A stretch of DNA of 32,196 bases from Thoreauomyces humboldtii (GCA_027596035.1 JADGJA010000186.1:1-32196), one strand, 5' to 3'; numbered from the stretch's first letter, positions 14,126 through 26,558 are shown. Made by a program: numbers and translations. Notes: a model not told the origin generated them from the letters alone.

Positions 14126-17100
14126 ATGGCTCTTGCTCAGAACGGTCGCGCATTCGTCAAAAGCGTTCTTTCCGGCGACACCGTCATCCTACGCGGCAAA
14201 CCTTCCGGAGGGCCCCCGCCTGAAAAGGTCATCAGTCTCTCCAATCTCTCCGCACCTCGTCTCGGCTCGGCCAAAGATCCTGAGAAGGAAGAGGTCCGTG
14301 GTTCGTGTTTCCTGAATGCTTGATCTACGATCGCTGTCCTTAACCGAAATCGGTCTCCCCCTCGCCACTTTAGCCATTTGCCTACGAATCACGTGAATAC
14401 CTCCGTCAGCTTCTCATCGGCAAAGAGGTCATCTACAAGGTCGAATACACGACTGCTACGAACCAGCGCGACTTTGGCGTACTTCACATCCAAACACCAG
14501 TCGCTTCCGAGACTGTCGTGAACCGCATCGTTGCACGAGAGGGATGGGCCAAAGCAAGGGCTGTGGACGGAAAGAGAGTTTCTACCGAGTACGTTTGCGT
14601 CTCCAAACTCTTTGGCAACTTTCGCTGACATGCATATCAGCGAGCAGGACGAGCTTGTTGAATTGGAAGCCGAAGCGCAAGCAATGAAGAAGGGGATCTG
14701 GCAGGACCAAACGAAAGAGCAGGTACAGAACGTAGTAACGAACGATCTCTTTTCTTTGCGTGACCCAGTTCTACGCCCAGGTAACACGGTACGACGTTAA
14801 AGATGATGCCAGGGCTTTCCTTGAAACCTACAAGGGCCAGCCCATTCCAGGTAAGTTAACCATGAATTGTTGTGCATTCGCCGCATTCTCTGATTCCTAG
14901 CCCTTCGCAGCCGTTCTGGAGCAAGTTCGGGATGGTAAGTCATTCGTAAAGCACGGAAAACTCGGCAGCTTCGAAGTCTTTGGCTCATGACTTTTCACCA
15001 TCAGGCACAACCTATCGCGTATCGCTCGCCCTCCCTGACGGTGTCCGACAGTATCTCACTCTCATGTTGTCGGGTCTAAAAGCGCCCACTTATCGTAAAG
15101 GAGTCTCCAACACGCAAGACATCATCGAAGAGTATAGCGAGGAAGCAAAGTAAGCCGCAACTCGATCGATTGTTCTCCGGAAGCCTAACACAAATCTTCT
15201 GCAAGGTTTTTTGTGGAGACACGCTTGCTGCAACGTGATGTCAAAGTCGTACTGGAGGGGTTGTCTTCCAATGACAACTTCGTGGGGTCCATTCAATTTC
15301 CCGCTGGCAACATTGCGGAGGTGCTACTCTCGGAAGGCCTGGCCAAAGTCGTTGATTGGAACATCACGCTTGTCACCGGCGGACCGCAAAAGTACCGGGC
15401 CGCTGAGCAGAAGGCGAAGGACCGCAAACTCCGAATTTGGAAAAACTATGCTGGCAAAGCCAAGATTGGCGGACCAGAACCCGAGTTCGATGGCATCGTC
15501 ACGCGCGTCCTTTCTGGCGACACGCTCCTTGTAGAAAGTTTAGCAACTGGTAAAGAACGCAGAATCCAGCTTGCTAGCATCCGCGCACCAAAGGGACCAG
15601 AAAAGAAGGATCTAACAGCCAAGGACGCATCTGTCAAGGAGTACAGTTACGACCTCGATGCCCGAGAGTTCCTGCGTGCGCGCTGCATCGGAAAACACGT
15701 GCACGTGACTATCGACTACGTAAAGCCCGCTGAAGGACAATTTGAGGAGCGGGAATGTGCAACAGTCTCTCAAGGCCAGAAGAACCTAGCTGAAGTCCTG
15801 CTTTCTCGTGGACTCGCCGACATTATTCGTCACCGCCGTGATGACGACAATAGGTCGAGCCATTACGACCTGCTTCTCCTTGCCCTGGAACGCGCACAAA
15901 CCGCTCAAAAAGGAATCCACTCAACGAAGGAAGCGCCCTTGCACCGCATAAGCGACGCTTCTGCCAATGTCGCCAAAGCGAAGCAGTTTTTCCCTTTCCT
16001 GCAGCGATCGGGCACTGTCACCGGTGTCGTCGACTTTGTCAGCTCGGGATCACGTTTCCGCATTCATGTTCCGTCGCAGAACTGTACCCTCACTCTGGTA
16101 CTCGGTGGCATCAGGGCACCGAAGGCGGGCCGGCCCGGAGAAAAAAGTGAACCATTCGGCCCTGAAGCTCTAGCCTTTGTCTCCAGACTCGCTATGCAGC
16201 GCGATGTTGAGTTCTCTGTGGAAGCTCAGGACAAGGTGGGAGGCTTTATCGGCTCCCTTTTTGTTACGGTCAACAACGAGCGTAAGAACATCGCGGTAAT
16301 GCTCCTCGAGGAAGGTTTAGCCAGCGTTCATGACTACTCGGCGAGCACGAGCCCACACTCCCATGCCATGTACGAAGCTGAAAAGCGGGCAAAGACCACG
16401 CACAAGGGAATTTGGCGATCTTGGACACCTGAGTCTGACGTACCCGTCGAGGAACAAAGGGTAGACGATACGAAACCCACGGACTCGAAAAGCGTGGTTG
16501 TAAGCCAGATCGACGGAGGTGGCAGTTTATTCCTTCAAATCTTAGGATCTGGTGTGTGGTCCATTTCCTGGGGGTATCCTGCGGTGACATTCCCTAACCA
16601 TAACATTTTCAGATATTGAGCGACTTGAAGGTCTGATGTCTAAACTCTCCGTACACCACAAATCCGCGGCACCCGGTCCATACAGCCCCCGAAATGGCGA
16701 GTTCTGCTGCGGCCAGTTTACAGCCGACGATCAATGGTACCGGGCGCGCGTAAAGAAAGTCAACGCCGATAAGACGTACCAGGTAATATACATTGACTAC
16801 GGCAACTCCGAGACCCTTCCTGCCTCCCGCGTCCGACCTCTCGACGCCGCCTTCAACAACACGGTCTTGGCTCCGCAAGCTGTAGAGGCCAAGCTTGCGT
16901 TCATCAAGCTGCCCGAGCTCGACGAGGACTATGGAGACGAGGCTTTCGAGACCCTTCGAGACGCTACGGAAGGCCGAACTCTCCACGCCAAGATTTTCGG
17001 AAAGGTTCCCGGCACTGTCACCGCACAAGCGTTGAACGTGGTGCTCTACGATAACGCTACAGCCGTCGAGAGCATCAACGAGCGAATCGTTCGCGAAGGC

Positions 17101-17365
17101 TTTGCGGTGGTGCAAAAGGTTTACATGAAGCGCCTCGCTACGAAGACCACCGACAAGGCGGCCCAGTGGACCGCTCAGCGCCAAGTCAAGCAGAACAAGA
17201 CGGTCCTCGAGCGGCTTGTCGACGGGCAGGAGGACGCAAAGAACAGCCGGGTATGTGCCCTTTCCCCCTTTTCTATTGATTTCGTTGGTTTCGCACGCCT
17301 TACCTTTCCTGCCCGAACAGACCAACATGTGGCGATACGGAGATTTCCAGGAGGATGACGAATAG
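14126..17365 (+). CDS. SND1: Tudor staphylococcal nuclease (SND1/Tudor-SN, p100)
   Basis: RNA-binding protein with tandem staphylococcal-nuclease-like (SN) domains and a Tudor domain; in other eukaryotes it acts in RNA decay, splicing and stress granules. Exons 14126-14293, 14374-14588, 14641-14722, 14769-14850, 14911-14934, 15005-15149, 15206-16551, 16613-17250, 17321-17365 encode 914 residues (human protein ~910). SN repeats start near residues 5 (VKSVLSGDTVILRG), ~190 (TTYRVSLALPDG), ~332 (FDGIVTRVLSGDTLLVES) and ~507 (GTVTGVVDFVSSGSRFRI). The Tudor domain (~700-775) shows the expected core QWYRARV ... VIYIDYGN; a split fifth SN domain follows. Exon 5 is only 24 nt, and the intron before exon 7 ends in AAG. 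The last exon encodes TNMWRYGDFQEDDE, a normal Tudor-SN ending. Transcribed in tandem with Noc1, 242 bp apart. Confidence 0.96.
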
Positions 17366-17607
17366 CCATGACAATGACGACGAGATACACGACCCCATAG
17401 CGTGATGCATCTCCCCTCCTTCTTCCCTGCCCTCAAACAATCAATCAACTTGCATGCAGCCTCTCCTCTCTCAGAGGCAACTCCCTGAGCTGTCGAATTG
17501 CTTTTCTTTCTTTTTGTTCAAACCCGCTGGACGGAAATTTCGGTCGTTTGGGCCTTTGGGGCCTGTCGCAGTCGGTCAACTGCATTTCCACACTCGAAAG
17601 GAAGCTC

Positions 17608-20600
17608 ATGACCATGCCACCAAAGGCCAAGGACAAGGGAAAGGCCAGCAGGACTGGGAAGGGTGGGATGGCTCCGTCGCAGAATGTGACAAATGGGAAG
17701 GACGTCAAGAAAAACGCCAGCGCCACTGCCAAACAGCAACCAGCAAGGCCCGCAGCTGCACCTGGTGTCCGGCACGATAAGAAACAACCAGCAGCAGCAG
17801 CAGCAGCAGCGGTCGGAAAGAAGGTTGCACCAAGCTCGAAAGTAGTGGCGGAGCGTAAAGGAGAAAACTCCCGCGCGGTCCTCCTCCGCGAAATCCTCTC
17901 CATGGGCGGAGAAGCGAGCGACCTTGACCTTCTGGGCGACGTCCTCAGTGGTTCGGAGGACGAGGACGCCGATGACGCCGTCAAGGTTGCAGCACGAAAA
18001 GAGAAGAAGGCGGCTGCTTCCGCGAGCGCGAAGGATCTCGACGAGAGCAAACTTCTCGCTGAGCTCCAAGCGTTCATGACCGCGGATCTGAAGATCGATC
18101 CCAAGAAGAGCAAGATCGTCGAGGTGGACGACGAAGACGGAGAGGACGAGGGACCTGAACCTGGACCGGCTGGCGGAGTCGAGGACAACGGCGAGGAGGA
18201 CTGGGACTCTGCCGGTTCAGAGGAAGAAGACTCGTCGATGGATGATGAGGAAGGCGAGCCAATAGCAGAGGACCACGCAGGTCTCGACGATGATCTTGCG
18301 GATGAGGATTTCGAAGCGTTTGTGCCAGGGGTGGAGGACGAGGACGCCATTCCTGAGGACGCTACGAAATACGGGAAGGAGGACGCCAGCCAGGTCCGGG
18401 ACATGGTCTCCCAGATGCTGAAGGGCCAGACGGTTGATGACAAGCTGAGTCGCAAGCTGGTTAGTCTGCAAAATCTTGGTCGCGGAAGTGTCAATGAAGT
18501 CGAAGCTCATCCAACCGTCATTTCAGCTGTGCGAACCAGTTAGTCAATGGCATGCTGTACCGCTTCCTCCGATCACCCGGGTGGCCGAAGGGGATCTGGA
18601 TGAGGCCGTGATTTACTCTCAGCTGCAGCGCGCACAGGGGCTTTACGAGCAGGAGGTTGAGAAATACAACAAATCAAAGTCCATGTCATCTGCGGACAAG
18701 GACTTCATCGGGACCATCCTCAAGTCCGGTACGGTTACGGATAAAGTTTCAGCAGTGACCCTTCTTGTTCAAGAGTCGCCTTTGCACACTTTGTCGCACC
18801 TCCGTGATCAGCTTGTCAACGGCATGGCCCGCAAGAAGGCTCGTCGCGAGGCTGTCATGGCGATCGACAGTGTGAAGGATTTGATGCTGGGTACGCTCCT
18901 GCCAAACCGCAAGCTGAAGTACTTTCGAGATCAACCTCTCCAATCACCCGACGTGAAGCCTATCCACCTCGTGTCCTGGTATTTCGAGGATGGACTGAAG
19001 AAAACCTACTACGACTTCATCAAGCTGATTGAGGTAAGTTAATATCGCTGTAGGTAGTTATTAAATGTGATCTTTGCTGACTTTAGTCATACTTAGGAAC
19101 TTGCGCGTGATCCCTTACTTCATGTCAAGAACAAGATGATCCAATACATCTTTGACCTGTTGGCAGCAAAACCCGAACAAGAGCAGAATCTCCTAGCTTT
19201 GTTGACCAACAAACTTGGCGACCAGGACAGAAAGCTCGCTTCCAAGGCGGCGCATATGCTTTCTCGGCTACTTTTACAGCACCCTGTGATGAAGCTTGTC
19301 GTGATCAAGGAGGTCGAGCGACTACTTTTCCGCCCAAACATCAGTGACCGCGCGAGATATTATGCCATCACCTTCCTTAACCAGATCGTCTTCAGTCACA
19401 AAGAGCAGGATGTTGCGGCTGCGAATCGTCTGGTAGAAGTCTACTTTGCCGTGTTCGACGGTCTCGGCAAGCGGAAACAAGAAGCAGAGAGCGCGGAATC
19501 TGCTGTGAAAAAAGATCGGTGGAGAGATGCGAAGAACAAGAAAGGTGGGAAAGGAATGGGAGGTGGAAAGGGCAAGCACAGCGGTGGCGGAGGCAGTAAC
19601 AAGGGCAAGCCATCCAGTGCGGCGGAAGCACCTGCCAAGCTCGACGAAGCTCAGGAGCCAATGGGCGAGGTCGACGGGATTGATGCCAAGATGATGGCAG
19701 CTCTTCTGACCGGTGTCAACCGAGCTTTCCCGTTCGCAAAGCTTGAGGACAGTGTGTAAGTAGCTCAACATCCTGGTCAGTTGGGAAGCGAATGCGCTAC
19801 TGATGCCTAGTTTATATTCTTAGTTTTGACACGCATATGGCCACCTTGTTCCGAATTACGCACATCGGGACTTTCAACACCTCAATTCAGTCCCTTTCCC
19901 TAATTTTTCAAGTTCAATCATCCCGCCAGTCGATTTCTGACCGCTTCTACCGCACGCTCTACGAGACCCTCGTCGACCTCCGTCTGTACACCGCATCCAA
20001 GCAGGCCATGTACCTTAACTTGCTTTTCCGCAGCATGAAAGCGGACACATCCAACGCACGTGTTAAGGCCTTTATCAAGCGCCTGGTACAGATCTGTGCT
20101 GTGGCAAACGTCCCGTTCGTGTGCGCAGCACTATTCTTGATCGGAGAAGTTGCAAAGACTAATCCCGGTATTTGGTCCATGGTGAATCTTCCCGAGGATG
20201 TCGATGACGATGACGTTGAGAAGTTTGTCGACGCACCCGAAGAGGGCGACGAGGCTGCTGCTGTGCCTGCGGTAGTCCAGGCTAAAGGCACGAAATACGA
20301 CGGTCGCAAGCGCGATCCCCTGTACAGCAACGCAGACTCTGCGTGTCTATGGGAGCTCGTAAGATACATATGCTTCTTTCAATACGTTGTTTGAGCGTCA
20401 CTAATCAACCACCTGCAGAGCAACTTCGCTACTCATTTCCATCCCACGGTGTCTCTCTACGCCCAGACCCTCCTGTCCGGGGAATCCATAGTTCCGCCAG
20501 CGAATACCAAAAACTACGATCCCCTGCAGAACCACACGCTGCAACGATTCCTGGATCGTTTCGTGTTCAAAAACCCGAAGAAGGTTGAGAGCGCCTACAA

Positions 20601-21783
20601 AGGCGCCTCCCTTATGCAGCCCCGTGTCGAGGGTCTCAACGCCGGACCCAAGGATGCGGACCGCCTCGTCAGCGCCGCCCGTAAGCGTGGGGTCGTTGTG
20701 CAGAACGAGGACGTTGGATCAGTCGCGCTCGACGATGTACCCGTCCATCTACGCGCCAAGCGCTGGGTCGAGGACAGTGGTGAAGGCGTGCCCGTCGATG
20801 AGGCTTTCTTTTACCAGTTCTTCAAGCAAAAGCACGCCGTCGAGGTTGCTTCCGGAAAGAACAAGACCAAGAAGAAGCCTCTCGACGAGATCGCGAACGT
20901 GGCCGAGATGGGCATGGACGTTGACGACGATGACGAGATCGACGAGGACGACCAGGAGATCGGAGAGGACGAGGTCTGGAACGCCATGCGTCGATCTGCC
21001 GGCTTCGCTGACGAAGGTGATGAAGAGTTCTCCGAGGACGACGAGGACGATGAAGAGCTCGACGACGCAAACATGATGGACGGCTCTGACGTCAGCGCGG
21101 CTTCTGATGCCAGCGACGGTGAGGAAGTCAACATGGAAGATGTCTTCAAGCGAATGGATGGCATGGGCGCAGGGTCCGACGATGACGACGATGCGATGGC
21201 ACAATGGGCGGCCGGAGATGAAGGCTCGAGTGGAGCTGTCGGATCAGAGGACAATGATGAGCTCGACTCCGAGGATGATGGGGACGACCTCGATCTTGCC
21301 ATGGATGACGACGAGGACGACTACGAAGACATTGAGTCGGACGACGATGCAGGCGGCGAGGACTCGGCATCTTTTGCCAACTGGATCAGTAAGGGTGAGG
21401 ATGACGATCTGTCTGCTTCCGACGACTCGGAGGCGGAAAAGGACGGAGAGGCAGACAAGAAGAAGAAAAAGAAGAAACCCTCCCGCATGGCCGTCAAAGC
21501 CCAGGCTCTCGGCTACTCTGGCAGCTTCTTCAACTCCAAGGCCTCCAGCGGTCTGGGAGCGTTTGCCAGTGCCGAAGACTTCGAGAAGCTCCTCGGGGCG
21601 GAAGCAGGAGGCATCGAGGACGACGGCACAGGACCAGCTTTCGACGAGGACAGGGAGGACCGACCTCGTCGACCGCGGGCCGCTCGGGCGGCGGGGGCGG
21701 CTAGCCGGTCAGCTCCTACTTCGGGCAAGCGAAAGCGGGCCGATAGCAAAGCCCCCACGCGTAACAAGTTCAGAAAACGCTAA
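17608..21783 (+). CDS. MAK21: Ribosome biogenesis factor Noc1/Mak21 (CBF/CEBPZ family)
   Basis: Noc1/Mak21 works with Noc2 in the nucleolus on early 60S pre-ribosomal particles. Exons 17608-18459, 18527-19033, 19097-19755, 19824-20358 and 20419-21783 give 1305 residues. The N-terminus is Lys/Ala-rich and includes an alanine run encoded by a GCA/AGC tract near 17790-17811. It is followed by an acidic block and then HEAT-like helical sequence. The conserved core runs from WHAVPLPPI through KLKYFRDQPL, VSWYFEDGLKK and KASKAAHMLSRLL-type helices to the CBF domain (FDTHMATLFRITHIGTFNTS, LYETLVDLRL, HPTVSLYAQTLLSG, LQRFLDRFVFKNPK). The C-terminus has a very long Asp/Glu tract and ends in a basic stretch (KRKRADSK ... 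NKFRKR), which fits a nucleolar protein. A second ATG lies two codons in, at 17614. The stop is 112 bp from the convergent SEC11 stop. Confidence 0.94.
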
Positions 21784-21895
21784 AGTTCCCCTCACCTCTC
21801 CCAGCACACGCATTCCCCACTGTACATTCACACGTGCCTTCGCGTAATCTTTGCACCGCCTGACTTCGATGGAACACACCATCTACGTTTGCTTT

Positions 21896-22685
21896 TCATT
21901 CCTCCTTTGAGAACAGGGCAAACATGCCCATCACGGACAACGCCAGATACTTAAACTTGGGGTAGTCGTTGAGTATTATCGTCACCATGCCGACGTATGG
22001 CACGAACCTAGAGATGCACGATGAAGGTGCGTGGGTGTGTGTAAGCTTGCCGATCATTCCGTGTGAACGGAGGTCCTCGGTAAAACAGCCTCTGAACCTT
22101 ACCCCTGGACCTTCCCCACGACGTCCTCCTGCTTGATCCACATCTGACCGGGATTGTACAGCGCCCTGTCGTCGGTAGGGTTGTTGTCCCCCTTGGTGAG
22201 CATGTACTGGGTGCCGTCGGTCGCGTCCTGATGCAGCTCGAGCACGCGATGAACGATGGGGATGTCTTTGCCGGCTAGCTTGTACACGCAGATGTCGCCG
22301 ATGGCCAATGGCGCCGTGGGTAGGCTGAGGAACAGAAGGTCGCCACGTGCGAACGCTGGTTCCATCGATTCACTGAGAGGACGGAGGGCCGCACACGGTA
22401 TGGGTTTGTTTGCACGTCTTTTCGGAAAAAACGTGGTGGTTCGCCAACTTGTTGGTTTACCTCAGAACGACTACTATTGGAGACTCTGAGTTCGTGACGA
22501 CGGAGAGCCCTTTCCAGATCATCAGAGCCGAGGAGACAATGAGGCAGAAGTTCATGAACTGCTGCAGATGCTGTTGCGAGGCACCGTGTCAAGAGTGAGC
22601 TTGATTGTGCCGAACCGGTAGTTACATCTTGCAAGCAACATACCCGCCTGATAGGCTGCCTTGCCAGGTTCCTGACCACATCCAT
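21896..22685 (-). CDS. SEC11: Signal peptidase complex catalytic subunit SEC11
   Basis: ER membrane serine protease that removes signal peptides. Exons on the minus strand: 22685-22644, 22570-22461, 22372-22103, 22007-21896, for 177 residues (yeast Sec11 167). The start [14 protein letters not shown] joins HLQQFMNF by a 73-nt intron, as expected for this family. A signal-anchor segment ([18 protein letters not shown]) precedes [11 protein letters not shown]. Catalytic residues are predicted to be Ser53 (SMEPAF), His92 (PIVHRV), and Asp113/Asp119 ([13 protein letters not shown]), with the spacing known from Sec11. The residue before the catalytic SM is Glu, where Gly is usual. The C-terminus ends in a short hydrophobic helix and SKEE. 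A TGACGTGG element lies 57 bp upstream of the start. Confidence 0.96.
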
Positions 22686-22741
22686 AAAGGGCTAGGCTTG
22701 GTCGAGAACGGTGGGAAAGGGCAGCGATGCAAGTGATCTTT

Positions 22742-22749
22742 TGACGTGG
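22742..22749 (+). promoter_or_regulatory. TGACGTGG bZIP-like element upstream of SEC11
   Basis: TGACGTGG sits 57 bp upstream of the SEC11 start codon, reversed relative to that gene, inside the SEC11/ubiquitin-hydrolase divergent promoter. The core resembles unfolded-protein-response elements of animals; signal peptidase is a plausible target, but the assignment is inference. Confidence 0.35.
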
Positions 22750-22926
22750 AGAAGCGATGCCGCAGAAGTGTTGCCAAAGGTCCAAATACCGTGACAAGCC
22801 ACTCTGCACACTCACTCGATGACACCCAATTTGTGTGTGTACACAGTATAGCACTCAATACGGCATGCAGCCCAAACGAAATCCCCCGTTTGTCTCAATA
22901 CCCTTCTCTTCCTATCTCTTCCCTCC

Positions 22927-22927
<1 letters not shown>

Positions 22928-22980
<53 letters not shown>
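22928..22980 (+). repeat. (TC)n microsatellite, about 26 units
   Basis: An uninterrupted TC dinucleotide run of 53 bases, with degenerate CT-rich sequence continuing to about 22994. It lies 85-138 bp upstream of the hydrolase start codon. Polypyrimidine tracts of this kind are common in fungal promoters and leaders and are length-variable. Confidence 0.95.
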
Positions 22981-22990
<10 letters not shown>

Positions 22991-23065
22991 TTCCTGCATT
23001 GTCTCCCGGATAGCAGCTCCGCCCCGGCACAGTGCGGGTACCCCGTAGACTCGTTTTCTCGTCAC

Positions 23066-26000
23066 ATGGCTCCCCAGAGGGCCCCAAGGTCGATACAGCA
23101 GCTCAAAGAACAAGCCGAAATCAAGGACAACCCCAACAAGCATCCAGTAAAGACATGGGCCAAAGCAGCCATCAACCTCTTCGAAAAGGTGGGAATGTCA
23201 TTGATCAAAGACTTCACGTCATTCCGTCTCCTGCACCTTTGCAGCCTGTCTGACGGTCTCTGTGCGCCAGGGTCAGGAGGAGTTTCAATCCGGAGATTTG
23301 GAGGAGGCGTTCGTTCATCTCATGCGGGGAAGCAGGTGCGTTGCGGCCCTTGCGGCAGGCTTCGCGTTGCATCGCCCAGGTCACCAACTCCCCTTCTTGA
23401 TTACTTGCATAGCATAGCACTGGAGCTGATCCCGCGACACAAGGAGTACAGCTTGAGAGACCGTGACGATGCCGTGTATGCGGCCGCCCGACGGAAAGCG
23501 ACGCAGTATTTGACCATCCTCGATGAGATCAAAGTCAGCCTCCAGGCACGGACATCGGCATCTACCGGCGCATCATCCACCAGCTTGCCGCTGCCGCCAC
23601 CTTCAACTTCGTCATCATCTCACCCCTCGCCTCAGCCCGCACCGGCCAGAAAAGGTTCTTCTAGCACACTTCTCGGGGTCGGCGGCAACGCAGTGAAGGA
23701 AGCCCGGACGGTCATCCAAGGTTCTGAACTGTTGGGTATCTTGAAGGCGGGAACCAAATCCGTCCTGGTGCTGGATGTTCGGAAAGTCGAAGATTTCATC
23801 CATGGCCATCTGAAATGGAAGTTGGGTCCTGGTATACAAGGGGGTGTCGTCAACATAGAGCCGTCCTGGCTCGAAAGCCCCACGTGAGTTCGTCTATGCT
23901 GGCTCTGCAGCCTTTTACGCTTACGACTAAAAACTAGGCCTGCACCTTCCCAGAGTGTCGGCTGCAGATATCGAAATGTATCTCTTCTCCTTCGGGCAAA
24001 GTAGCAAAACCGCAAAGCAGCTCTTCGATATGCGAAATCAGTTCGACTTCATTTTCTTTCTTGACGATCATAGCACGACGGCTGACGCAACCCCAACACT
24101 CCGGACCCTGATGAAAGTTCTGTACGAATCACATGCCAAAACACCGAAGCTCCGGCCTCTTTTACTATCGGGAGGGCAAGTCGCCTGGGAGAAAAATCTT
24201 TCGGACAGTAACGAGATGTGGATAGATTGGGTCGAGATTGGCGATGGGAATGGGAGGCACGTCGGGGGTCTGGGCCAAGAGAACGCCCTCGATCCTGGCG
24301 ATCACACTGGAATAGCCAGGAGCGCCTACGACTATGTAAGATTTCAAGCGTGACTTCTTTGCTTCAGTTTGCGACGTGCTGACCACGCGTCAACATGACA
24401 GGTAGCTTTGCGGACACAGGTTCCCGGTCACATACAAATGCCACCACCCGCTGTCCAGTCGCATCAAATCCGCAGTCCCGATAGCTCTCAATCACACAAT
24501 CCGTTTTACAACATCACAAACATTCCTTCGGCGCTACCCGTGTCTGTCCAAAGCCAGCAGCCTCATTACTACCAAGCACCTAGCTACGTAAACAATTTTT
24601 CGCAACCCACGTCTCGCTTCAACGATCCGTTCTTCTCGACTGAAAACACCAACAAGCGGAACGGCATGATTGGGCCATATCTGACACAAAGTAACGGCCG
24701 GAGCGCCTTGGGAGCCTATCCGCAGCTTTCCCAGAACGTCTCCACCGCACAAGCTCCGTCGTCATTTCAAAACATGCCTACATATGGCTCCCCGCCGCCG
24801 CTTCCGAACAAGCCCAGCTCCGGCTATCTCAATCAGAATTTCAACCCGGTCCTAGCCAACAACACTGCCCCCTCTATACCTTACAAGAGCACCTCCCCTC
24901 TCCTAGCCCGAAGACCACCATTAGAAGTAGCCATAGCCCCGCCCGCAGTCATCCGGCGATCCTCATCACCATCCGCATCGCCCAACACCGCGCGCTTCTA
25001 TTCCGTCCCACCGCCACTCCCCAACAAGCCTCCATTGCGACAGAACAGTGCTGCTCTTTCGGGTCCAATAGCGCATATTCAAGGCGGCGGTGGCAGCGGC
25101 GAGTGGGCTGGGTCATTCATGGGGATGGCAGGAATCAAGAATCTTGGTAACACATGCTTCATGAGCTCTGTCATACAATGTTTAGTCGGGACTGTACCAG
25201 TTGCTCGGTACTTCATGAGTAAGTAAAGCAGTGCGCGAACCCTTTTGAAGAGTTTTCGTCTGATCTTGCGCGTTGCAGCCGGCGCCTATCGGAAGCACAT
25301 CAATCGCAAGAATCCGCTGGGCACCAAAGGCGAGGTGGCTGAAGCCTTCGCCGATCTTGTCAAGACAATGTGGAATGGTCAGGATAGCAACGTTATCACT
25401 CCCACGAAGTTTAAGCAGGTTATCGGAGCGCATCATCCATCCTTTCGTGGTAGCGAGCAACAGGACTCGCAGGAGTTCCTTGGGTTCTTGCTTGATTCTT
25501 TACACGAGGACATGAACGTTGCGCGTTTGGACAACGTTCCACCAGATACAGGCAAGGACGCGGAGGACGATGACGACGGGGTGCCGGACGAAATGATACT
25601 GGACCGGACCTGGCGGCGCTATCGGAGGAGAAACTGGAGCATCATTGTCGATCTCTTCCAGGGCATATTGAAGTCCCGGCTGCAATGCATGACTTGCGGA
25701 AAGGTGATCAATTTTTACAGGACTCGAGCTCGCACTTTTAAGTTCATGCTTGACTGTCTCAACAGACGTCCACCACGTTCGACACCTTCATGTATCTTAC
25801 CCTACCAATACCAACGCACAACCATCAAGGAAAGAAGGGCGGCCCTGTCTATATCCAGGAGTGCCTTGACAAGTTTGTGGAGGAAGAGATACTTGACGGC
25901 AACGATGCTTGGCGGTGCCCACGTTGCAAGGTTCCACGGCGAACTACAAAACGCCTGACGATAGCCCGATTGCCGGTCATCCTGTTGGTGCATCTGAAAC

Positions 26001-26558
26001 GCTTTTACTTTTCTGGACCATTCCGAGATCGAGTGGATACTTACGTAGAGTTCCCATTGCTGTGAGTTCGCGCAAGAGGTCCATGTCTATTTTGCTTGCC
26101 TACTAATAACGGTTCGGCGCAGAAATCTCGACCTAACGAACTATCTTGGCGCCCCGCGAGAACCATTCGTATACGACTTATACGGAGTCTCGGTAAGAGA
26201 GCCACCTCCCGGTCGGCCGTGGGTACCGTTCCTTTGCTTATACTTATGCTTTTTTGTGCATCCAGAACCATTTCGGAGGCTTGAATGGTGGCCACTATAC
26301 TGCGCAAGTCCGGAACTCTTATAAGGCCAATCAGTGGTTCAACTTTGACGATTCGCGGATAAGCCCCACAGACGCGCGTTCCGTTCAGGTACGTTATGAG
26401 AGTCCCACTTGTGCTACCATGATAAGTTCCCATCCTTATCATATCGCTGTATCCAGACACCAGCGGCATACATCCTCTTCTACATCCGCCAAGTCGGTCC
26501 CGGTCAGGCACGCACCAAGGACGACTGGTGGGCGGGCAGTGGGAGTGCGAGGATGTAG
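23066..26558 (+). CDS. Doa4/USP8-like ubiquitin carboxyl-terminal hydrolase with rhodanese domain
   Basis: Cysteine protease that removes ubiquitin, probably from endosomal cargo and ESCRT-linked substrates as Doa4/USP8 do. Exons 23066-23188, 23271-23335, 23413-23883, 23954-24335, 24402-25218, 25279-25703, 25766-26061, 26123-26192, 26266-26388, 26457-26558 give 957 residues. Residues ~1-110 resemble the USP8-dimer/MIT-like helical domain (GDLEEAFVHLMRGSS, LELIPRHKEY). A rhodanese-like domain follows (~170-345; VLVLDVRKVEDFIHGHL, LLLSGGQVAWEK). It lacks an evident catalytic Cys loop and is probably structural. A Pro/Ser/Gln-rich linker follows, with two PPPLPNKP-type motifs. The USP domain has the Cys box NLGNTCFMSSVIQCL (~590), zinc ligands in CMTCGK and CPRCK, and the His box GGHYTAQV (~890) with a catalytic Asp in NFDDSRI. 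All catalytic residues are present. Either of the two yeast paralogues (Doa4, Ubp5) could be the nearest match. Confidence 0.93.

Larger units (their letters stand above)
22686..23065. promoter_or_regulatory. Divergent promoter between SEC11 and the ubiquitin hydrolase
   Basis: 380 bp separate two divergent start codons. It holds the TGACGTGG element and a long TC microsatellite that ends about 85 bp before the hydrolase ATG and may lie in its 5' leader. Confidence 0.55.

Noticed and set aside
17780..17812. CAG triplet tract in Noc1 as polyglutamine
   Set aside because: In the coding frame the tract is read as alanine, not glutamine; it is short and unremarkable.
20450..21780. Long open frames on other strands and frames across the Noc1 acidic region
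   Set aside because: They are shadows of the Asp/Glu-codon-rich tract, reading as Ser- or Arg-rich low complexity.
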